Notes: a model not told the origin generated them from the letters alone. A stretch of 64,000 nucleotides of DNA from Pedobacter sp. Hv1 (GCF_001412215.1 NZ_LLWP01000009.1:434001-498000), one strand, 5' to 3'; shown: positions 17,320 through 27,299, numbered from the stretch's first letter. Program-made: numbers and translations.

Positions 17320-18552
17320 TTAATTTAAGTTAAGTTCTTTGATTTTGCGATACAATGTACGTTCAGAGATTCCCAATTCTTGTGCGGCAAATTTACGTTT
17401 ACCCTTATGCTTTTTTAATGCCTTTTTAATCAAGTCTGATTCTTTGTCAATTAAAGAAAGCGACTCTTCTACCTCTTCTGCATCATGCGCATAATTGTAT
17501 TCTGTTGGCGCATTGGTTGAAGGATGTTTAATGGTTAAGGTAGCTTCGTTATGGTTTGGCAAATCTACTTCTTGGTACAGCTGATTGATGTATTGAGGGT
17601 TATCAGCCATAATATGCGAAGTGTTGCCACCATTCTGAATAATTTCTGCCACCAATTTTTTAAGCTCCATCATGTCCTTTTTCATATCGAACAGCACTTT
17701 GTACAAAATATCTCTTTCAGAGAAATCTTCTTTGTTGCTTCCATTAATCGTCATTGGCAGATTATTGGTCTGCTCGTTAGGGATGTAATTTAACAAAGCC
17801 TGTGCACTTACATTTCTATCTTTCTCTAGAACGCAAATTTGCTCTGCAATATTTTTCAACTGCCTCACATTTCCTGGCCAACTGTAATTACTTAAGATCT
17901 GAATGGCTTCTGGCTCTAATTGGATGCCCGGGCTACGGTATTTGTCGCTAAAATCGGCAGAAAACTTACGGAACAACAGATACACATCTTCTTTACGCTC
18001 GTGCAAGGCAGGGATACGCAAAGGCACAGTATTTAAGCGGTAATATAAATCTTCACGGAATTTCCCAGATTTAACACGGTTATATACATCTACGTTAGTA
18101 GCTGCAATAATCCTTACATCAGTTTTTTGAACTTTAGAAGAGCCTACACGCAGGTATTCGCCACTTTCTAAAATACGCAATAAGCGAGCTTGCGTGCCCA
18201 AAGGTAGTTCGGCTACCTCATCTAAAAAGATTGTTCCGCCATTGGCTACTTCAAAATAACCTTTACGTGCTTCGTGTGCACCAGTAAAAGAGCCTTTCTC
18301 GTGACCAAACAATTCAGAATCTATTGTCCCCTCTGGTATGGCACCACAGTTAACCGCAATAAAAGCACCGTGTTTACGGGTGCTCATCTGATGGATGATG
18401 TGAGAAAATACCTCTTTACCACTACCGCTCTCGCCAGTAATCAATACCGACATATCTGTAGGGGCAACTTGTCTGGCTGTATCTATTGCCCGGTTTAACA
18501 ATGGCGAACCACCGATAATGCCGAACCTATTTTTAATATCTTGTATATCCAT
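17320..18552 (-). CDS. Sigma-54-dependent transcriptional activator without receiver domain
   Basis: A 410-aa bacterial enhancer-binding protein. The AAA+ domain starts almost at the N-terminus: Walker A GESGSGKE at 40-47, the sigma-54 contact loop as GSFTGA at 87-92 (Ala to Ser variant of GAFTGA), and Walker B IFLDEVAEL near 107-115. The C-terminus has a Fis-type helix-turn-helix (AAQELGISERTLYRKIKEL, around 388-407). No receiver or GAF domain precedes the ATPase, so activity is probably controlled by expression or a partner. This gene is widely conserved between miaB and lptE in Bacteroidota. Its targets are unknown, although a sigma-54-like box lies upstream of groES in this window. Confidence 0.93.
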   Translation of the reverse strand: MDIQDIKNRFGIIGGSPLLNRAIDTARQVAPTDMSVLITGESGSGKEVFSHIIHQMSTRKHGAFIAVNCGAIPEGTIDSELFGHEKGSFTGAHEARKGYFEVANGGTIFLDEVAELPLGTQARLLRILESGEYLRVGSSKVQKTDVRIIAATNVDVYNRVKSGKFREDLYYRLNTVPLRIPALHERKEDVYLLFRKFSADFSDKYRSPGIQLEPEAIQILSNYSWPGNVRQLKNIAEQICVLEKDRNVSAQALLNYIPNEQTNNLPMTINGSNKEDFSERDILYKVLFDMKKDMMELKKLVAEIIQNGGNTSHIMADNPQYINQLYQEVDLPNHNEATLTIKHPSTNAPTEYNYAHDAEEVEESLSLIDKESDLIKKALKKHKGKRKFAAQELGISERTLYRKIKELNLN

Positions 18553-18643
18553 TTTTTATGTTATGGGTTGTGTGTTACGTGTTAAAGGTTTGGATCTCGT
18601 GCTTAACCGCCCAAACTTATAACCTGCAACTTGTAACTCGCAA
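18553..18643. other. Short word-repeat spacer between miaB and activator gene
   Basis: The 91-bp spacer contains repeated short words such as AACCTGCAACTTGTAACTCGCAACT and GTGTTACGTGTTA. This kind of degenerate intergenic filler recurs at 46331-46500 and 47466-47540. No ORF or hairpin stands out. Confidence 0.4.
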
Positions 18644-20185
18644 CTAATTTTCTATTACTCTACCTATCAATGTAGCCGATGTACAACGTTCTATATAAAC
18701 ATGGGCATACTCGCCTGGTTTTACAGAATCTGTAACAGGGAAAACCACCATTGCATTTTCGTCATTGCGGCCTCTATATTCTTTGTCAGATTTTTTAGAA
18801 AAACCTTCGATCAAAACTTTAACTGTTTTGCCTACAAAGTCTTCTAAACAAGCCAACGAATCTTCTTGTTGTTTTTTAAATATCTCTGCTAAACGACGGG
18901 CTTTTACGGCTTCAGGTACATCATCTGTATATTTACGGGCGGCTAAAGTACCGGGACGTTCAGAATAAGAAAAGGTATAGGCAAAGTTATACCTTGCGTA
19001 ATCCATAATACTTAAAGTATCTTGGTGCTCTTCTTCTGTTTCTGTGCAGAAACCTGCGATGATATCTGCAGAAATTGCACAACCAGGAATAATTTTTCTG
19101 ATAGCATCAATTCTGTTCATGTACCATTCGCGGGTATAAGTACGATTCATCAATGCTAAAATCCTCGAGTTACCCGACTGAACAGGTAAGTGAATGTAGT
19201 TACAAATGTTATCGTGTTGCGCAATGGTATATAAAACCTCGTCGGTAATGTCTTTAGGGTGCGAAGTAGAAAAACGAATCCTTAAATCTGGGCTAATGGC
19301 AGCTACCATGGTTAGCAACTGGGCAAAATTCACTTCAGCATGTCCTAAACCAGCTTTTAAACGATGAGAAGGCAATTCGCTCTCTTTGCTCAAAGCATCT
19401 AACAAGGCATCGCCTGTTAAGGTATTTAAATCGTCTGCTAAATCGTTGTGAGCTGTTTCTTCTGCCTTTGGCTGGTTCCATTGGTAAGAATCTACGTTCT
19501 GACCTAACAAAGTAACCTCACGGTAACCATTTTCGAATAATTCTTTGGCTTCGTTTAAGATTGAATATGGATCTCTGCTGCGTTCGCGACCACGGGTAAA
19601 TGGCACTACACAGAAAGAACACATATTATCGCAGCCCCGCATAATTGAAATAAAAGCAGTAATACCATTGCTATTGATCCGAACCGGACTAATGTCTGCA
19701 TAGGTCTCTTCTCGAGATAAAATTACATTTACAGCTTTATGTCCTTCTTCAACCTGACTGATCAATTGTGGTAAATCGCGGTAAGCATCTGGTCCAACCA
19801 CTACATCAACCAATTTTTCTTCCTCTAAAAATTTAGCTTTTAAACGCTCGGCCATACAACCTAAAACACCCACAATTAATTTGGGGTTTCTGCGCTTCTC
19901 TACACCAAATTGCGACAGGCGGTTACGTACACGTTGCTCGGCATTCTCTCTAATTGAACAGGTGTTGATAAAAATTACATCCGCTTGGTGGTAATCTCCA
20001 GTGGTTTCGAAACCCGTATCGGCTAAAATAGAAGCTACAATTTCGCTATCGGCAAAGTTCATTTGGCAACCATAACTTTCAATGTACAGTTTCCTGCCAT
20101 CGCCTTTTTTAGCAGCATCTAAAACTAAGGCCTCTCCTTGGCGCTCTTCATCGTGTTTCTTATCGGTAAGCTGTAAATCAATCAT
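18644..20185 (-). CDS. miaB: tRNA-2-methylthio-N6-dimethylallyladenosine synthase
   Basis: A 513-aa radical SAM methylthiotransferase that modifies A37 of tRNAs reading UNN codons. The N-terminal cluster cysteines are C40 ([11 protein letters not shown]), C76 and C110. The radical SAM CxxxCxxC is C185, C189 and C192 (GCDNMCSFC). A TRAM domain forms the C-terminus. Between [12 protein letters not shown] and VNFAQLL there is an extra segment of about 47 residues (238-284). MiaB proteins usually join these two motifs almost directly. The insert is polar and helical and does not disturb the frame. The gene leads the operon with the sigma-54 activator, lptE, TPR gene and secG. Confidence 0.96.
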   Translation of the reverse strand: MIDLQLTDKKHDEERQGEALVLDAAKKGDGRKLYIESYGCQMNFADSEIVASILADTGFETTGDYHQADVIFINTCSIRENAEQRVRNRLSQFGVEKRRNPKLIVGVLGCMAERLKAKFLEEEKLVDVVVGPDAYRDLPQLISQVEEGHKAVNVILSREETYADISPVRINSNGITAFISIMRGCDNMCSFCVVPFTRGRERSRDPYSILNEAKELFENGYREVTLLGQNVDSYQWNQPKAEETAHNDLADDLNTLTGDALLDALSKESELPSHRLKAGLGHAEVNFAQLLTMVAAISPDLRIRFSTSHPKDITDEVLYTIAQHDNICNYIHLPVQSGNSRILALMNRTYTREWYMNRIDAIRKIIPGCAISADIIAGFCTETEEEHQDTLSIMDYARYNFAYTFSYSERPGTLAARKYTDDVPEAVKARRLAEIFKKQQEDSLACLEDFVGKTVKVLIEGFSKKSDKEYRGRNDENAMVVFPVTDSVKPGEYAHVYIERCTSATLIGRVIEN

Positions 20186-20325
20186 TAATTATTCAAATTT
20201 TATGGGGTTTCAAAAATACTAAATATAATTTATAAATGACAAATTGTCAGCATCAAAAATAACTCTCCTTACAAATTCCAAACAATACGGCTTAAATATT
20301 GTATTGTTTAAATCAACTTAAGTTT

Positions 20326-22041
20326 ATGCCAATTCAAAAACGTAAAACAAAAAAAATAGTATGGTGGGTAGTAGGTATTTTACTTACGTTCATACTTTTA
20401 GTTGGCGCTGTAGCTATCTATTTTAGTGCAAAATGGAAGCCTATTGTTACAACAAAAATTAAAGAAGGAGTTTATGAGGGCTCTAATCATTTATATCGGA
20501 TCGATTTTAAAGACATCCATTTAAATCTAGTAAGTGGCAATATTGTGTTAGACAGTATTCAACTGCAGCCAGACACCAATGTTTTTAATCAGCTCAAAAG
20601 CATAAAAAAAGCACCTACCCATTTGTTTAGAATCAAGTTGGCCCATTTGAAATTGAGCCGGGTAGGAATTTTAACGGCCTATTTTAAGAGAAAGATCAAC
20701 ATCAACTCGCTAACCTTAGAGAATCCTTCTATTGATATGGTTTACCATAAAGTGCCTAAACAGAAAGATACTGCCCGTACCGAGAAAACCCTTTATCAGC
20801 AAATAGAAAAGGCTATTAAAGCCATTAGAATAGGAAGAATTAGTATTATTGATGCCGATTTTGACTATTATAGTGGAGGGAAAAAACTAAATGCCATCAA
20901 ACATCTTTCAGTTAATGTAAAAGATGTGCTCATCGACTCACTTTCGCAAAGCGACACAACTAGGTTTTTTCATGCCAAGGATATTGGTTTTGAACTGAAT
21001 GGGTATAAATCGGTTACCAAAGACAAGATGTACACCCTAAAGGTTGATACCGTTCGTGGTTCGATTAGCAGAAAAACTTTGAAAGTAAAAGGGTTGAAAA
21101 TGATTCCAATGTATCCTGATTTAACTTTTAGCCGCAAGTATAGCGTTCAAAAAGACCGTTACGATTTAAATTTTAGCGAATTGAGTTTGAGTGGGGTAGA
21201 TTTTATCTCCTTAAATAACGATGGTAACCTCCATATCAAACGTGTGGCCATTGGTCCTGCGAAGGTGGCTATTTTTATGAATAGGGAATTACCCCCGCCG
21301 AATTTTGATAAGGGAAGGAATTATCCCCATAATGCTTTGAAACGTTTGCCTATTGAAACCTTAATAGATACGCTGAGTTTAAACAAGGTAGATATTGCGT
21401 ATACAGAGTACAACCCAAAAGCTAAAGAACGTGGTACGCTTAAGCTCGATAATTTAAGTGGTAACGTTTTAAATTTAACTAACGATTCGTTAAGACTCAC
21501 TAAAAATAACCATGCCCTTGCCAACCTGAGCACTTACATTATGGGTACAGGAAAAATGAATGTGAAGATAGATTTTAACCTGACCGATAAAAATGCTGCA
21601 TTTAGCTACGTGGGCCATATCGGTACTTTTAACATGCAGGTGTTAAACCCACTTTCAAAATCGTTAGGCTTAATAGAAATTGAAAAAGGGACAGTGCAAA
21701 AAGCAGATTTTAGCATTACGGCAAACGAAAAAAGCTCAAAAGGGACCTTGCAATTTTATTATAGCGATCTTAAAGTTAACCTACTTAAAGAAGGAGATAT
21801 GGGCAAGCCCAAAGAGAAAAAAGGGCTGTTGTCTTTTTTGGCCAATACTATTTTAATTAAGAATGATAACCCTAGCAAGGGCGAGGCTGTGCGAAGTGTA
21901 AATGTTGCTTTCGAAAGATTGCCACAGGCTTCTTTTTTTAACCTGATGTGGAAGAGTGTTTTTGTAGGGATTAGAGAAACAGTAGGAATTGGAGCGGTGC
22001 CAATGAAGCCTATACCTAAGCCTAAAAAGAAAAAAGAGTAA
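20326..22041 (+). CDS. AsmA-like envelope protein, paralogue 1
   Basis: A 571-aa protein with a basic N-terminus and one membrane helix (residues about 10-33), followed by a large beta-rich periplasmic part. Repeated strand patterns such as IDFKDIHLNLVSGNIVLDSIQLQPDT look like AsmA/TamB-type beta-groove proteins that guide lipids between membranes. I chose the ATG at 20326; a TTG nine codons upstream would only add residues before the basic n-region. The next gene is a clear paralogue with the same architecture and the same conserved strings (DTNV, KKAP, FDKGR/RIKTGRFPH regions). The function is inferred from fold impression only, and the family is unnamed to me. Confidence 0.8.
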   Translation: MPIQKRKTKKIVWWVVGILLTFILLVGAVAIYFSAKWKPIVTTKIKEGVYEGSNHLYRIDFKDIHLNLVSGNIVLDSIQLQPDTNVFNQLKSIKKAPTHLFRIKLAHLKLSRVGILTAYFKRKININSLTLENPSIDMVYHKVPKQKDTARTEKTLYQQIEKAIKAIRIGRISIIDADFDYYSGGKKLNAIKHLSVNVKDVLIDSLSQSDTTRFFHAKDIGFELNGYKSVTKDKMYTLKVDTVRGSISRKTLKVKGLKMIPMYPDLTFSRKYSVQKDRYDLNFSELSLSGVDFISLNNDGNLHIKRVAIGPAKVAIFMNRELPPPNFDKGRNYPHNALKRLPIETLIDTLSLNKVDIAYTEYNPKAKERGTLKLDNLSGNVLNLTNDSLRLTKNNHALANLSTYIMGTGKMNVKIDFNLTDKNAAFSYVGHIGTFNMQVLNPLSKSLGLIEIEKGTVQKADFSITANEKSSKGTLQFYYSDLKVNLLKEGDMGKPKEKKGLLSFLANTILIKNDNPSKGEAVRSVNVAFERLPQASFFNLMWKSVFVGIRETVGIGAVPMKPIPKPKKKKE

Positions 22042-22052
22042 GTGTTATATCT

Positions 22053-22089
22053 ATCTATCTTGGTTCTTGTCACACGAACCAAGATAGAT
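22053..22089. repeat. REP-like palindrome, copy 5 (extended arms)
   Basis: Arms ATCTATCTTGGTTC (22053-22066) and GAACCAAGATAGAT (22076-22089) are perfect over 14 bp around TTGTCACAC. The left core has one change from GGTTCGTG to GGTTCTTG. It lies between the two AsmA-like genes. Confidence 0.8.
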
Positions 22090-22135
22090 GTTTAATAAAA
22101 AACGTATATTGGATGACACAAAATGAACATCTGAT

Positions 22136-23935
22136 ATGGCTGAACAAGCACCTCGAAAATTTAAGGTTTTAAAATGGATTCTTGGTATACTGCTTTTCAT
22201 TTCTTTAGTTTTGGTTGGTGCTTCGTGGTACATTAGTGTAAAGTTTAAACCATTAATTAAGAAAGAATTAAAGGAGTTGGTGCAAACCTCAACCCACGGT
22301 TTATACAGTATAGATTTTTCTGAAATACACACCAATTTTATTACAGGTTCTGCTACAATTCACGATGTAGCTATAATTCCAGATACCAATGTTTATCGGA
22401 CGTTGATTGCTGCTAAAAAGGCGCCTAATAACTTATATTACATTCGTTTAAAGCGGCTTGATATAAAGAAATTTCACCCTTTTGATATTTATTTTGATAA
22501 AAAAATAGACATCAGCTTGTTGTTGTTTGATAAACCGACTATTACGATGGTGAACAAACATTTTGATTTTAACGACAATAGACCGCCCCGTCCTAAAAAA
22601 TCGCCTTACGATTATATTAAAATGTTATTTAAGTCTTTAAGAATAGAGACCATAGATTTTAAAAACGCTCGGTTTAAATATATCAACAATAATGGAGCAA
22701 TACCCGACATCGATTCCGTAGCCAACCTCAATGTAAGTTTAAAAGATTGGCTAATCGACTCGCTTTCTGCTCAAGATACCACAAGATTATACTTGTTAAA
22801 GGACATCAATTTGAATCTGAACAATTATACCTATGCTACCCCAGATAGCATGTACCATATTAAAGTAGACCAATTGCATTTTAATGCATCGAGTGGAAAG
22901 GTAAACATTAAACAGTTTGGTTTGGTGCCTCGTTATAGCCAAAGCGAATTTGCAAAAGTAGCAGGTTATGCCAGAGACAGGTTTAGTATTTTGTTAAATA
23001 ATATCAGTCTTGATGGCCTGAATTTACCTGCTTATTTACAGAAACAAGAATTGATTGCCAATGAAATGCATATTGCCGATGGTGGGGTGGCCGTGTTTAA
23101 CGATAACAGTTTTCCTAAGCTTGAAAGGATCAAAACAGGAAGATTTCCACATCAATTGCTGCAACAGTTAAAAATGCAGCTCACGCTTAAAAAAATCAGA
23201 TTGAGCAATATTGACATCAGTTATGCGGAGTTTGATAGAAATAGCAAACACATTGGCAAAATTACTTTCGGAAAAACCAGTGGGGTAATTACGAACGCTA
23301 CAAATGAAGCAGCCTACAAGGCTACAAACCCAATGATGGAAGCCGATTTGGTAAGTTATGTAATGGGACAGGGTAAATTGGCGATCAACTTTAAGTTTTA
23401 CTTAAATTCTCCAATAGGGGCATTTGATTATAAGGGCGCAATTACCAATTTAGATGGGCGAAGGCTGAACCAGATTACCAAACCTTTAGGTATGATTCAG
23501 GTAGATAAGGGGATGATTAAAGAGCTGGCATTTGATATTAAAGCCAATCAGAATGTAGCCAAAGGAAGTTTAGATTTTAGGTTTAATGATTTGTCTGTTG
23601 CTTTGCTGAAAAAAGAAGAAGGACGTGAGCGATTGGTTAAAAAAAGTTTGCTTTCCATTTTGGCAAATGCATTGATCATTTATTCTGATAACCCAAATGC
23701 AGAAGGAAAATTTACTTCGGCCAAAATTAATTTTGAAAGAAAGCCTACGGCCTCATTTTTTAACTTTATTTGGAAAACACTCTATCAAGGTGTAAAATAT
23801 AGTGTGGGTGTAACGCCACAAAAGGAAGCAGAAATTAGAGCTCAGGTGGCCAAATTTGAAAAAATGAAAGACGACCGCGATCGGCGTAGGCTACGTCGGC
23901 AAATGAGGAAAGAACAAAAAGAAAATCCACATTAA
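22136..23935 (+). CDS. AsmA-like envelope protein, paralogue 2
   Basis: A 599-aa protein, homologous along its length to the preceding gene: N-terminal membrane anchor (residues about 11-33), IDFSEIHTNFITGSATIHDV as the counterpart of the first repeat, then PDTNVYRTLIAAKKAPNNL. The C-terminus is strongly basic (RDRRRLRRQMRKEQK) and differs from paralogue 1. The pair probably arose by tandem duplication, now well diverged. They are separated by 94 bp that hold a palindrome, so coupling is uncertain. Likely role: periplasm-spanning envelope maintenance. No catalytic motif is visible. Confidence 0.8.
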   Translation: MAEQAPRKFKVLKWILGILLFISLVLVGASWYISVKFKPLIKKELKELVQTSTHGLYSIDFSEIHTNFITGSATIHDVAIIPDTNVYRTLIAAKKAPNNLYYIRLKRLDIKKFHPFDIYFDKKIDISLLLFDKPTITMVNKHFDFNDNRPPRPKKSPYDYIKMLFKSLRIETIDFKNARFKYINNNGAIPDIDSVANLNVSLKDWLIDSLSAQDTTRLYLLKDINLNLNNYTYATPDSMYHIKVDQLHFNASSGKVNIKQFGLVPRYSQSEFAKVAGYARDRFSILLNNISLDGLNLPAYLQKQELIANEMHIADGGVAVFNDNSFPKLERIKTGRFPHQLLQQLKMQLTLKKIRLSNIDISYAEFDRNSKHIGKITFGKTSGVITNATNEAAYKATNPMMEADLVSYVMGQGKLAINFKFYLNSPIGAFDYKGAITNLDGRRLNQITKPLGMIQVDKGMIKELAFDIKANQNVAKGSLDFRFNDLSVALLKKEEGRERLVKKSLLSILANALIIYSDNPNAEGKFTSAKINFERKPTASFFNFIWKTLYQGVKYSVGVTPQKEAEIRAQVAKFEKMKDDRDRRRLRRQMRKEQKENPH

Positions 23936-23943
23936 TACTTCAT

Positions 23944-23975
23944 AAAAAAGCCCCGCATGTAGAGCGGGGCTTTTT
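23944..23975. terminator. Bidirectional terminator between AsmA-like gene and DPP IV gene
   Basis: GCCCCGC and GCGGGGC arms around a 7-nt loop, with an A run on one side and a T run on the other. It serves the convergent genes ending at 23935 and 23978. Confidence 0.9.
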
Positions 23976-23977
23976 GT

Positions 23978-26101
23978 TTATTTGATCAAACCCTCTGGAA
24001 CTGGTTTGTTCAATAGGTTCTGATAATAGAAACGATATCTTTCTGCACGGTCGTGACCAGCTTTAGAAGGGCCAAAACCATGTCTGCTTCCTGGATAAAT
24101 CATCAGTTCGAAATGTTTGTTGGTGTTGGTCAATTTATCAACCAATTGGATGGTGTTCTGTACGTGTACATTGTCATCCATATCGCCATGCATAATGCGC
24201 AATAGCCCTTTGTATTTGTCTACATAAGTTAAAACTGATGCCGCTTTATAACCTTCTGGGTTTTCTTGTGGAGTATCCATAAAGCGTTCTACATAATGTG
24301 TATCATATAATTCCCAACTGGTAACTGGTGCACCTGCGTAACCGAAATCAAAATCATCAGCGCCCATCGTTAAAGCTAAAGCACTCATGTAGCCACCATA
24401 ACTATGGCCAGTGATCAATAATTTTTTATTGTCGACCCATGTTTGGGCTTTTAACCATTTAGCAGCAGTACTATAATCTTTCATTTCCCACTTGCCTAAA
24501 TTACGGTGCATTAAGGCTACACCCTCTTTACCAAATTGGCCAGAAGCACGGTGGTCTACCGCAATCTGGATAATGCCTTCATTAGCCCACCATTGGTTGC
24601 TGGTACCTTTCCAAGTATTGGTAACTGTACCTGCGTTTGGTCCACCATAAATACTGAAAACAACTGGGTATCTTTTGGTTTTGTCGAAATCTGTTGGGTA
24701 GGTGATGGTTGCAGGCAATTGGTATTTTCCATCTTCAGAAGGAATAAAAATCAATTCGGTTTTGCCATAAATGTATTGGTCAAAATCATCAGCCTTGCTA
24801 TCGCCAAGCTCTTTGATAATTTTTCCGGTATTGCTTAATAAAGTACGTTTTGGAGGGGTGGCTACATTAGAGTAGGTAGTGATAAAATATTTTCCATCTG
24901 GCGATAACTGTACTTGGTGGGTATAGTCGCCAAAAGTTAAACGTTTTAAATTCTTTCCATTATAACTTACACTGTATAAATCTGTACGTGTACTTGCTTC
25001 TTTGCGGGCGGTAAAATAGATCACTTTATTTTTCTCATCGGTATACAATAAGTTGCTTACCTGCCAATTGCCACTAGTTATTGGGTTAATCAGTTTGCCA
25101 TCTAAAGTATACAAGTAAAAATGTGCCCACCCGGTTCTATCGCTTTTAAGGATATAGTGTTTGTTATCGCCCAGGTATTCAATTCTACCATCAAAATCTA
25201 AATCTACCCAAGAAGATTGTTTCTCGTCGTAAATCTCCTTTTTTGCACCGGTTATAGGGTCAACCGAATAGAATTTTAAATTATCCTGACCACGGTTAAG
25301 CCATTGTACCATCATGGTTTTGCCATCAAAGCTCCAATAAGGTGTGCCAAAATATTGGTCATCTTTTTCATTAAAATCTGCCCAAACTACTTTTCCACCT
25401 TGTGTAGGTACAAAACCAACTTTTACTTCTGGGTTTGGATCGCCCGCTTTTGGGTAACGTGTTTTTTCTACATAACCATGCTGTCCAGTTGAGCCATTAA
25501 TTGGGAACATCGGCACTTTGGTATCGTCAAAACGCATAAATGCCAAGTGTTGACTATCTGGTGCCCACCAGAAAGCTTTATATCTGGTAGCACGGCCTAA
25601 AATCTCTTCAAAATACACCCAAGAAGAATAACCGTTGTAAATAACATCGGTAGCATCTGAAGTATAACGGGTCTCTTTACCTGTAGCCACTTCAACCGCA
25701 TATAAATCGCTGTTTCTTGTAAAAGCTACATATTTTCCATCAGGAGATAAAGTTGGGTTCAGTTCTTCTGCAGGGTTATTGGTTAAACGTTTGGCTTCTT
25801 CTTTTCCATACTGGATATAAACATCTTTGTCTTTGATCATCACATTTACATCGCTTTTTGGAGGTGGGGTATAAGCAGTACGCGTACCTGTAGCAATATC
25901 AACTGCATACATTTTACGTTCTTTGCTATCCATTTCAATGTAATGCGTGCCATCGCTCCAACCCATAGTAGGGTTCATGGTTTTGGTTAAAGAGGCTTGT
26001 GTACCCAAGGCTTGTGCCTGAGACAATCTTTTTTGTTGGGCTTGGATCGAAGTGCTTAAACATAAGCTCATGGCTAAGCCGAAGAGTAGTGATTTATTCA
26101 T
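23978..26101 (-). CDS. Dipeptidyl peptidase IV, S9 family
   Basis: A 707-aa exported serine peptidase that releases X-Pro dipeptides. The signal peptide ends at residue 21 (SIQAQ). Residues about 40-450 form the DPP IV N-terminal beta-propeller (GYSSWVYFEEILGRATRYKAFWW contains the Glu-Glu pair that binds the substrate amino terminus). The C-terminal alpha/beta hydrolase has the nucleophile in GHSYGG near residue 566, an Asp in HGDMDDNVH near 641 and the His in SRHGFG near 672. The length is typical. It is flanked by terminators on both sides, so it is probably monocistronic. Confidence 0.95.
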   Translation of the reverse strand: MNKSLLFGLAMSLCLSTSIQAQQKRLSQAQALGTQASLTKTMNPTMGWSDGTHYIEMDSKERKMYAVDIATGTRTAYTPPPKSDVNVMIKDKDVYIQYGKEEAKRLTNNPAEELNPTLSPDGKYVAFTRNSDLYAVEVATGKETRYTSDATDVIYNGYSSWVYFEEILGRATRYKAFWWAPDSQHLAFMRFDDTKVPMFPINGSTGQHGYVEKTRYPKAGDPNPEVKVGFVPTQGGKVVWADFNEKDDQYFGTPYWSFDGKTMMVQWLNRGQDNLKFYSVDPITGAKKEIYDEKQSSWVDLDFDGRIEYLGDNKHYILKSDRTGWAHFYLYTLDGKLINPITSGNWQVSNLLYTDEKNKVIYFTARKEASTRTDLYSVSYNGKNLKRLTFGDYTHQVQLSPDGKYFITTYSNVATPPKRTLLSNTGKIIKELGDSKADDFDQYIYGKTELIFIPSEDGKYQLPATITYPTDFDKTKRYPVVFSIYGGPNAGTVTNTWKGTSNQWWANEGIIQIAVDHRASGQFGKEGVALMHRNLGKWEMKDYSTAAKWLKAQTWVDNKKLLITGHSYGGYMSALALTMGADDFDFGYAGAPVTSWELYDTHYVERFMDTPQENPEGYKAASVLTYVDKYKGLLRIMHGDMDDNVHVQNTIQLVDKLTNTNKHFELMIYPGSRHGFGPSKAGHDRAERYRFYYQNLLNKPVPEGLIK

Positions 26102-26181
26102 GGTTTAAAATTTGGAAAGTCGAAATTACCAATTGTAAGAGGTTATCAAAAATTGTGTTACAGTTGTTACCCATGGGGCAT

Positions 26182-26216
26182 AAAAAAAGCGTTTCGATTT
26201 TTAAATCGAAACGCTT
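26182..26216 (-). terminator. Intrinsic terminator after ilvE
   Basis: AAGCGTTTCGATTT and AAATCGAAACGCTT form a 14-bp stem (26187-26216), followed on the minus strand by seven T residues. It lies 18 bp downstream of the ilvE stop. Confidence 0.9.
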
Positions 26217-26234
26217 GTAAGTTATCTTTAGCTT

Positions 26235-27299
26235 TTAAACAATCCAGTTCCAGCCAAATTTATCGGCAGCTAAACCATTGCGAATTTCGTTCAATTCTTT
26301 GGCAATGCCAGTAGAAATGGTACGGGTACTGCTATCGCTCAATTGATAAAGTTCACCTTCGTAGCCAATTTCGCCTATTTGGGTAACTGTTGCTGCGGTA
26401 CCTACTGCAAAAGCTTCTGTTAATGTTCCATTTTTTGCACCTGCAATAATCTCTGCAACGGTAACTTTTCTTTCTTCAACGGTAATGCCTTTGTCTTTTG
26501 CCAAAGCAATAATGGTATCGCGGGTTACGCCATTTAAAATGGTTTCGCCAACTGCGGCTGTAATTAATTTGCCATCTAAAACAAACATCACATTGGCAGC
26601 ACCAGATTCTTCAACAAAACTATGGGTAGCCGAATCGGTCCAGATCAATTGATCAAACCCTTCTTTTTGGGCCTGCGCAAATGGGTATAAAGAACGGGCA
26701 TAATTACCAGCAGTTTTGGCATAACCAACACCACCTTCGTTTGCACGGGTATATTTAGTTTCAATTTTTACCTTTAATGCTTTGGTATAATAAGGGCCAG
26801 TTGGGGAAGCCAAAACCACAAATTTGTAATTTGAACTTGCTCTAACGCCTAAAGAATCGTCGGTTGCAAACATTACAGGTCTAAGGTACAAAGCATAGTT
26901 TTCTTGTGTTGGCACCCAGTCTCTATCCATATTGATCAATGTAGCAATACCTTGCATAAAAATTTCTTCGGGTATTGTTGGCATCGCCATGCGATCTGCA
27001 GAAATATTAAAGCGTTCAAAATTCTTGTCGGCTCTAAAAATGCTGATCTCGCCACTCGGCAGGCGATAGGCCTTCATGCCTTCAAAAATGGCCTGCCCAT
27101 AGTGTAGGGCAGAAATTGCCGGGCTCATTGGAATTGGACCGTATGGTAAAATCTCGAAATTTTTCCATTCTCCATCTTCAAAATCTGCTACAAACATGTG
27201 GTCTGTAAAAATTTTTCCAAAAGGGATATCTTTAAACTCAGTTTCAGCCAACCTAGAGTTGCTGTTTTTTGTAATCTTAATCTGTAAAGTATCTATCAC
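26235..27299 (-). CDS. ilvE: Branched-chain amino acid aminotransferase
   Basis: A 354-aa PLP enzyme that interconverts leucine, isoleucine and valine with their 2-oxo acids. The catalytic lysine is in YAKTAGNYARS (about residue 197). The substrate and cofactor segments EESGAANVMFV and NGVTRDTI are present. The length (350-360) and the KTAGNYA context fit the BCAT subfamily found in Bacteroidota and eukaryotes rather than the shorter E. coli form. It is followed by its own terminator and preceded by tryptophan dioxygenase on the same strand after 54 bp. No leader peptide or attenuator is visible. Confidence 0.95.
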   Translation of the reverse strand: MIDTLQIKITKNSNSRLAETEFKDIPFGKIFTDHMFVADFEDGEWKNFEILPYGPIPMSPAISALHYGQAIFEGMKAYRLPSGEISIFRADKNFERFNISADRMAMPTIPEEIFMQGIATLINMDRDWVPTQENYALYLRPVMFATDDSLGVRASSNYKFVVLASPTGPYYTKALKVKIETKYTRANEGGVGYAKTAGNYARSLYPFAQAQKEGFDQLIWTDSATHSFVEESGAANVMFVLDGKLITAAVGETILNGVTRDTIIALAKDKGITVEERKVTVAEIIAGAKNGTLTEAFAVGTAATVTQIGEIGYEGELYQLSDSSTRTISTGIAKELNEIRNGLAADKFGWNWIV

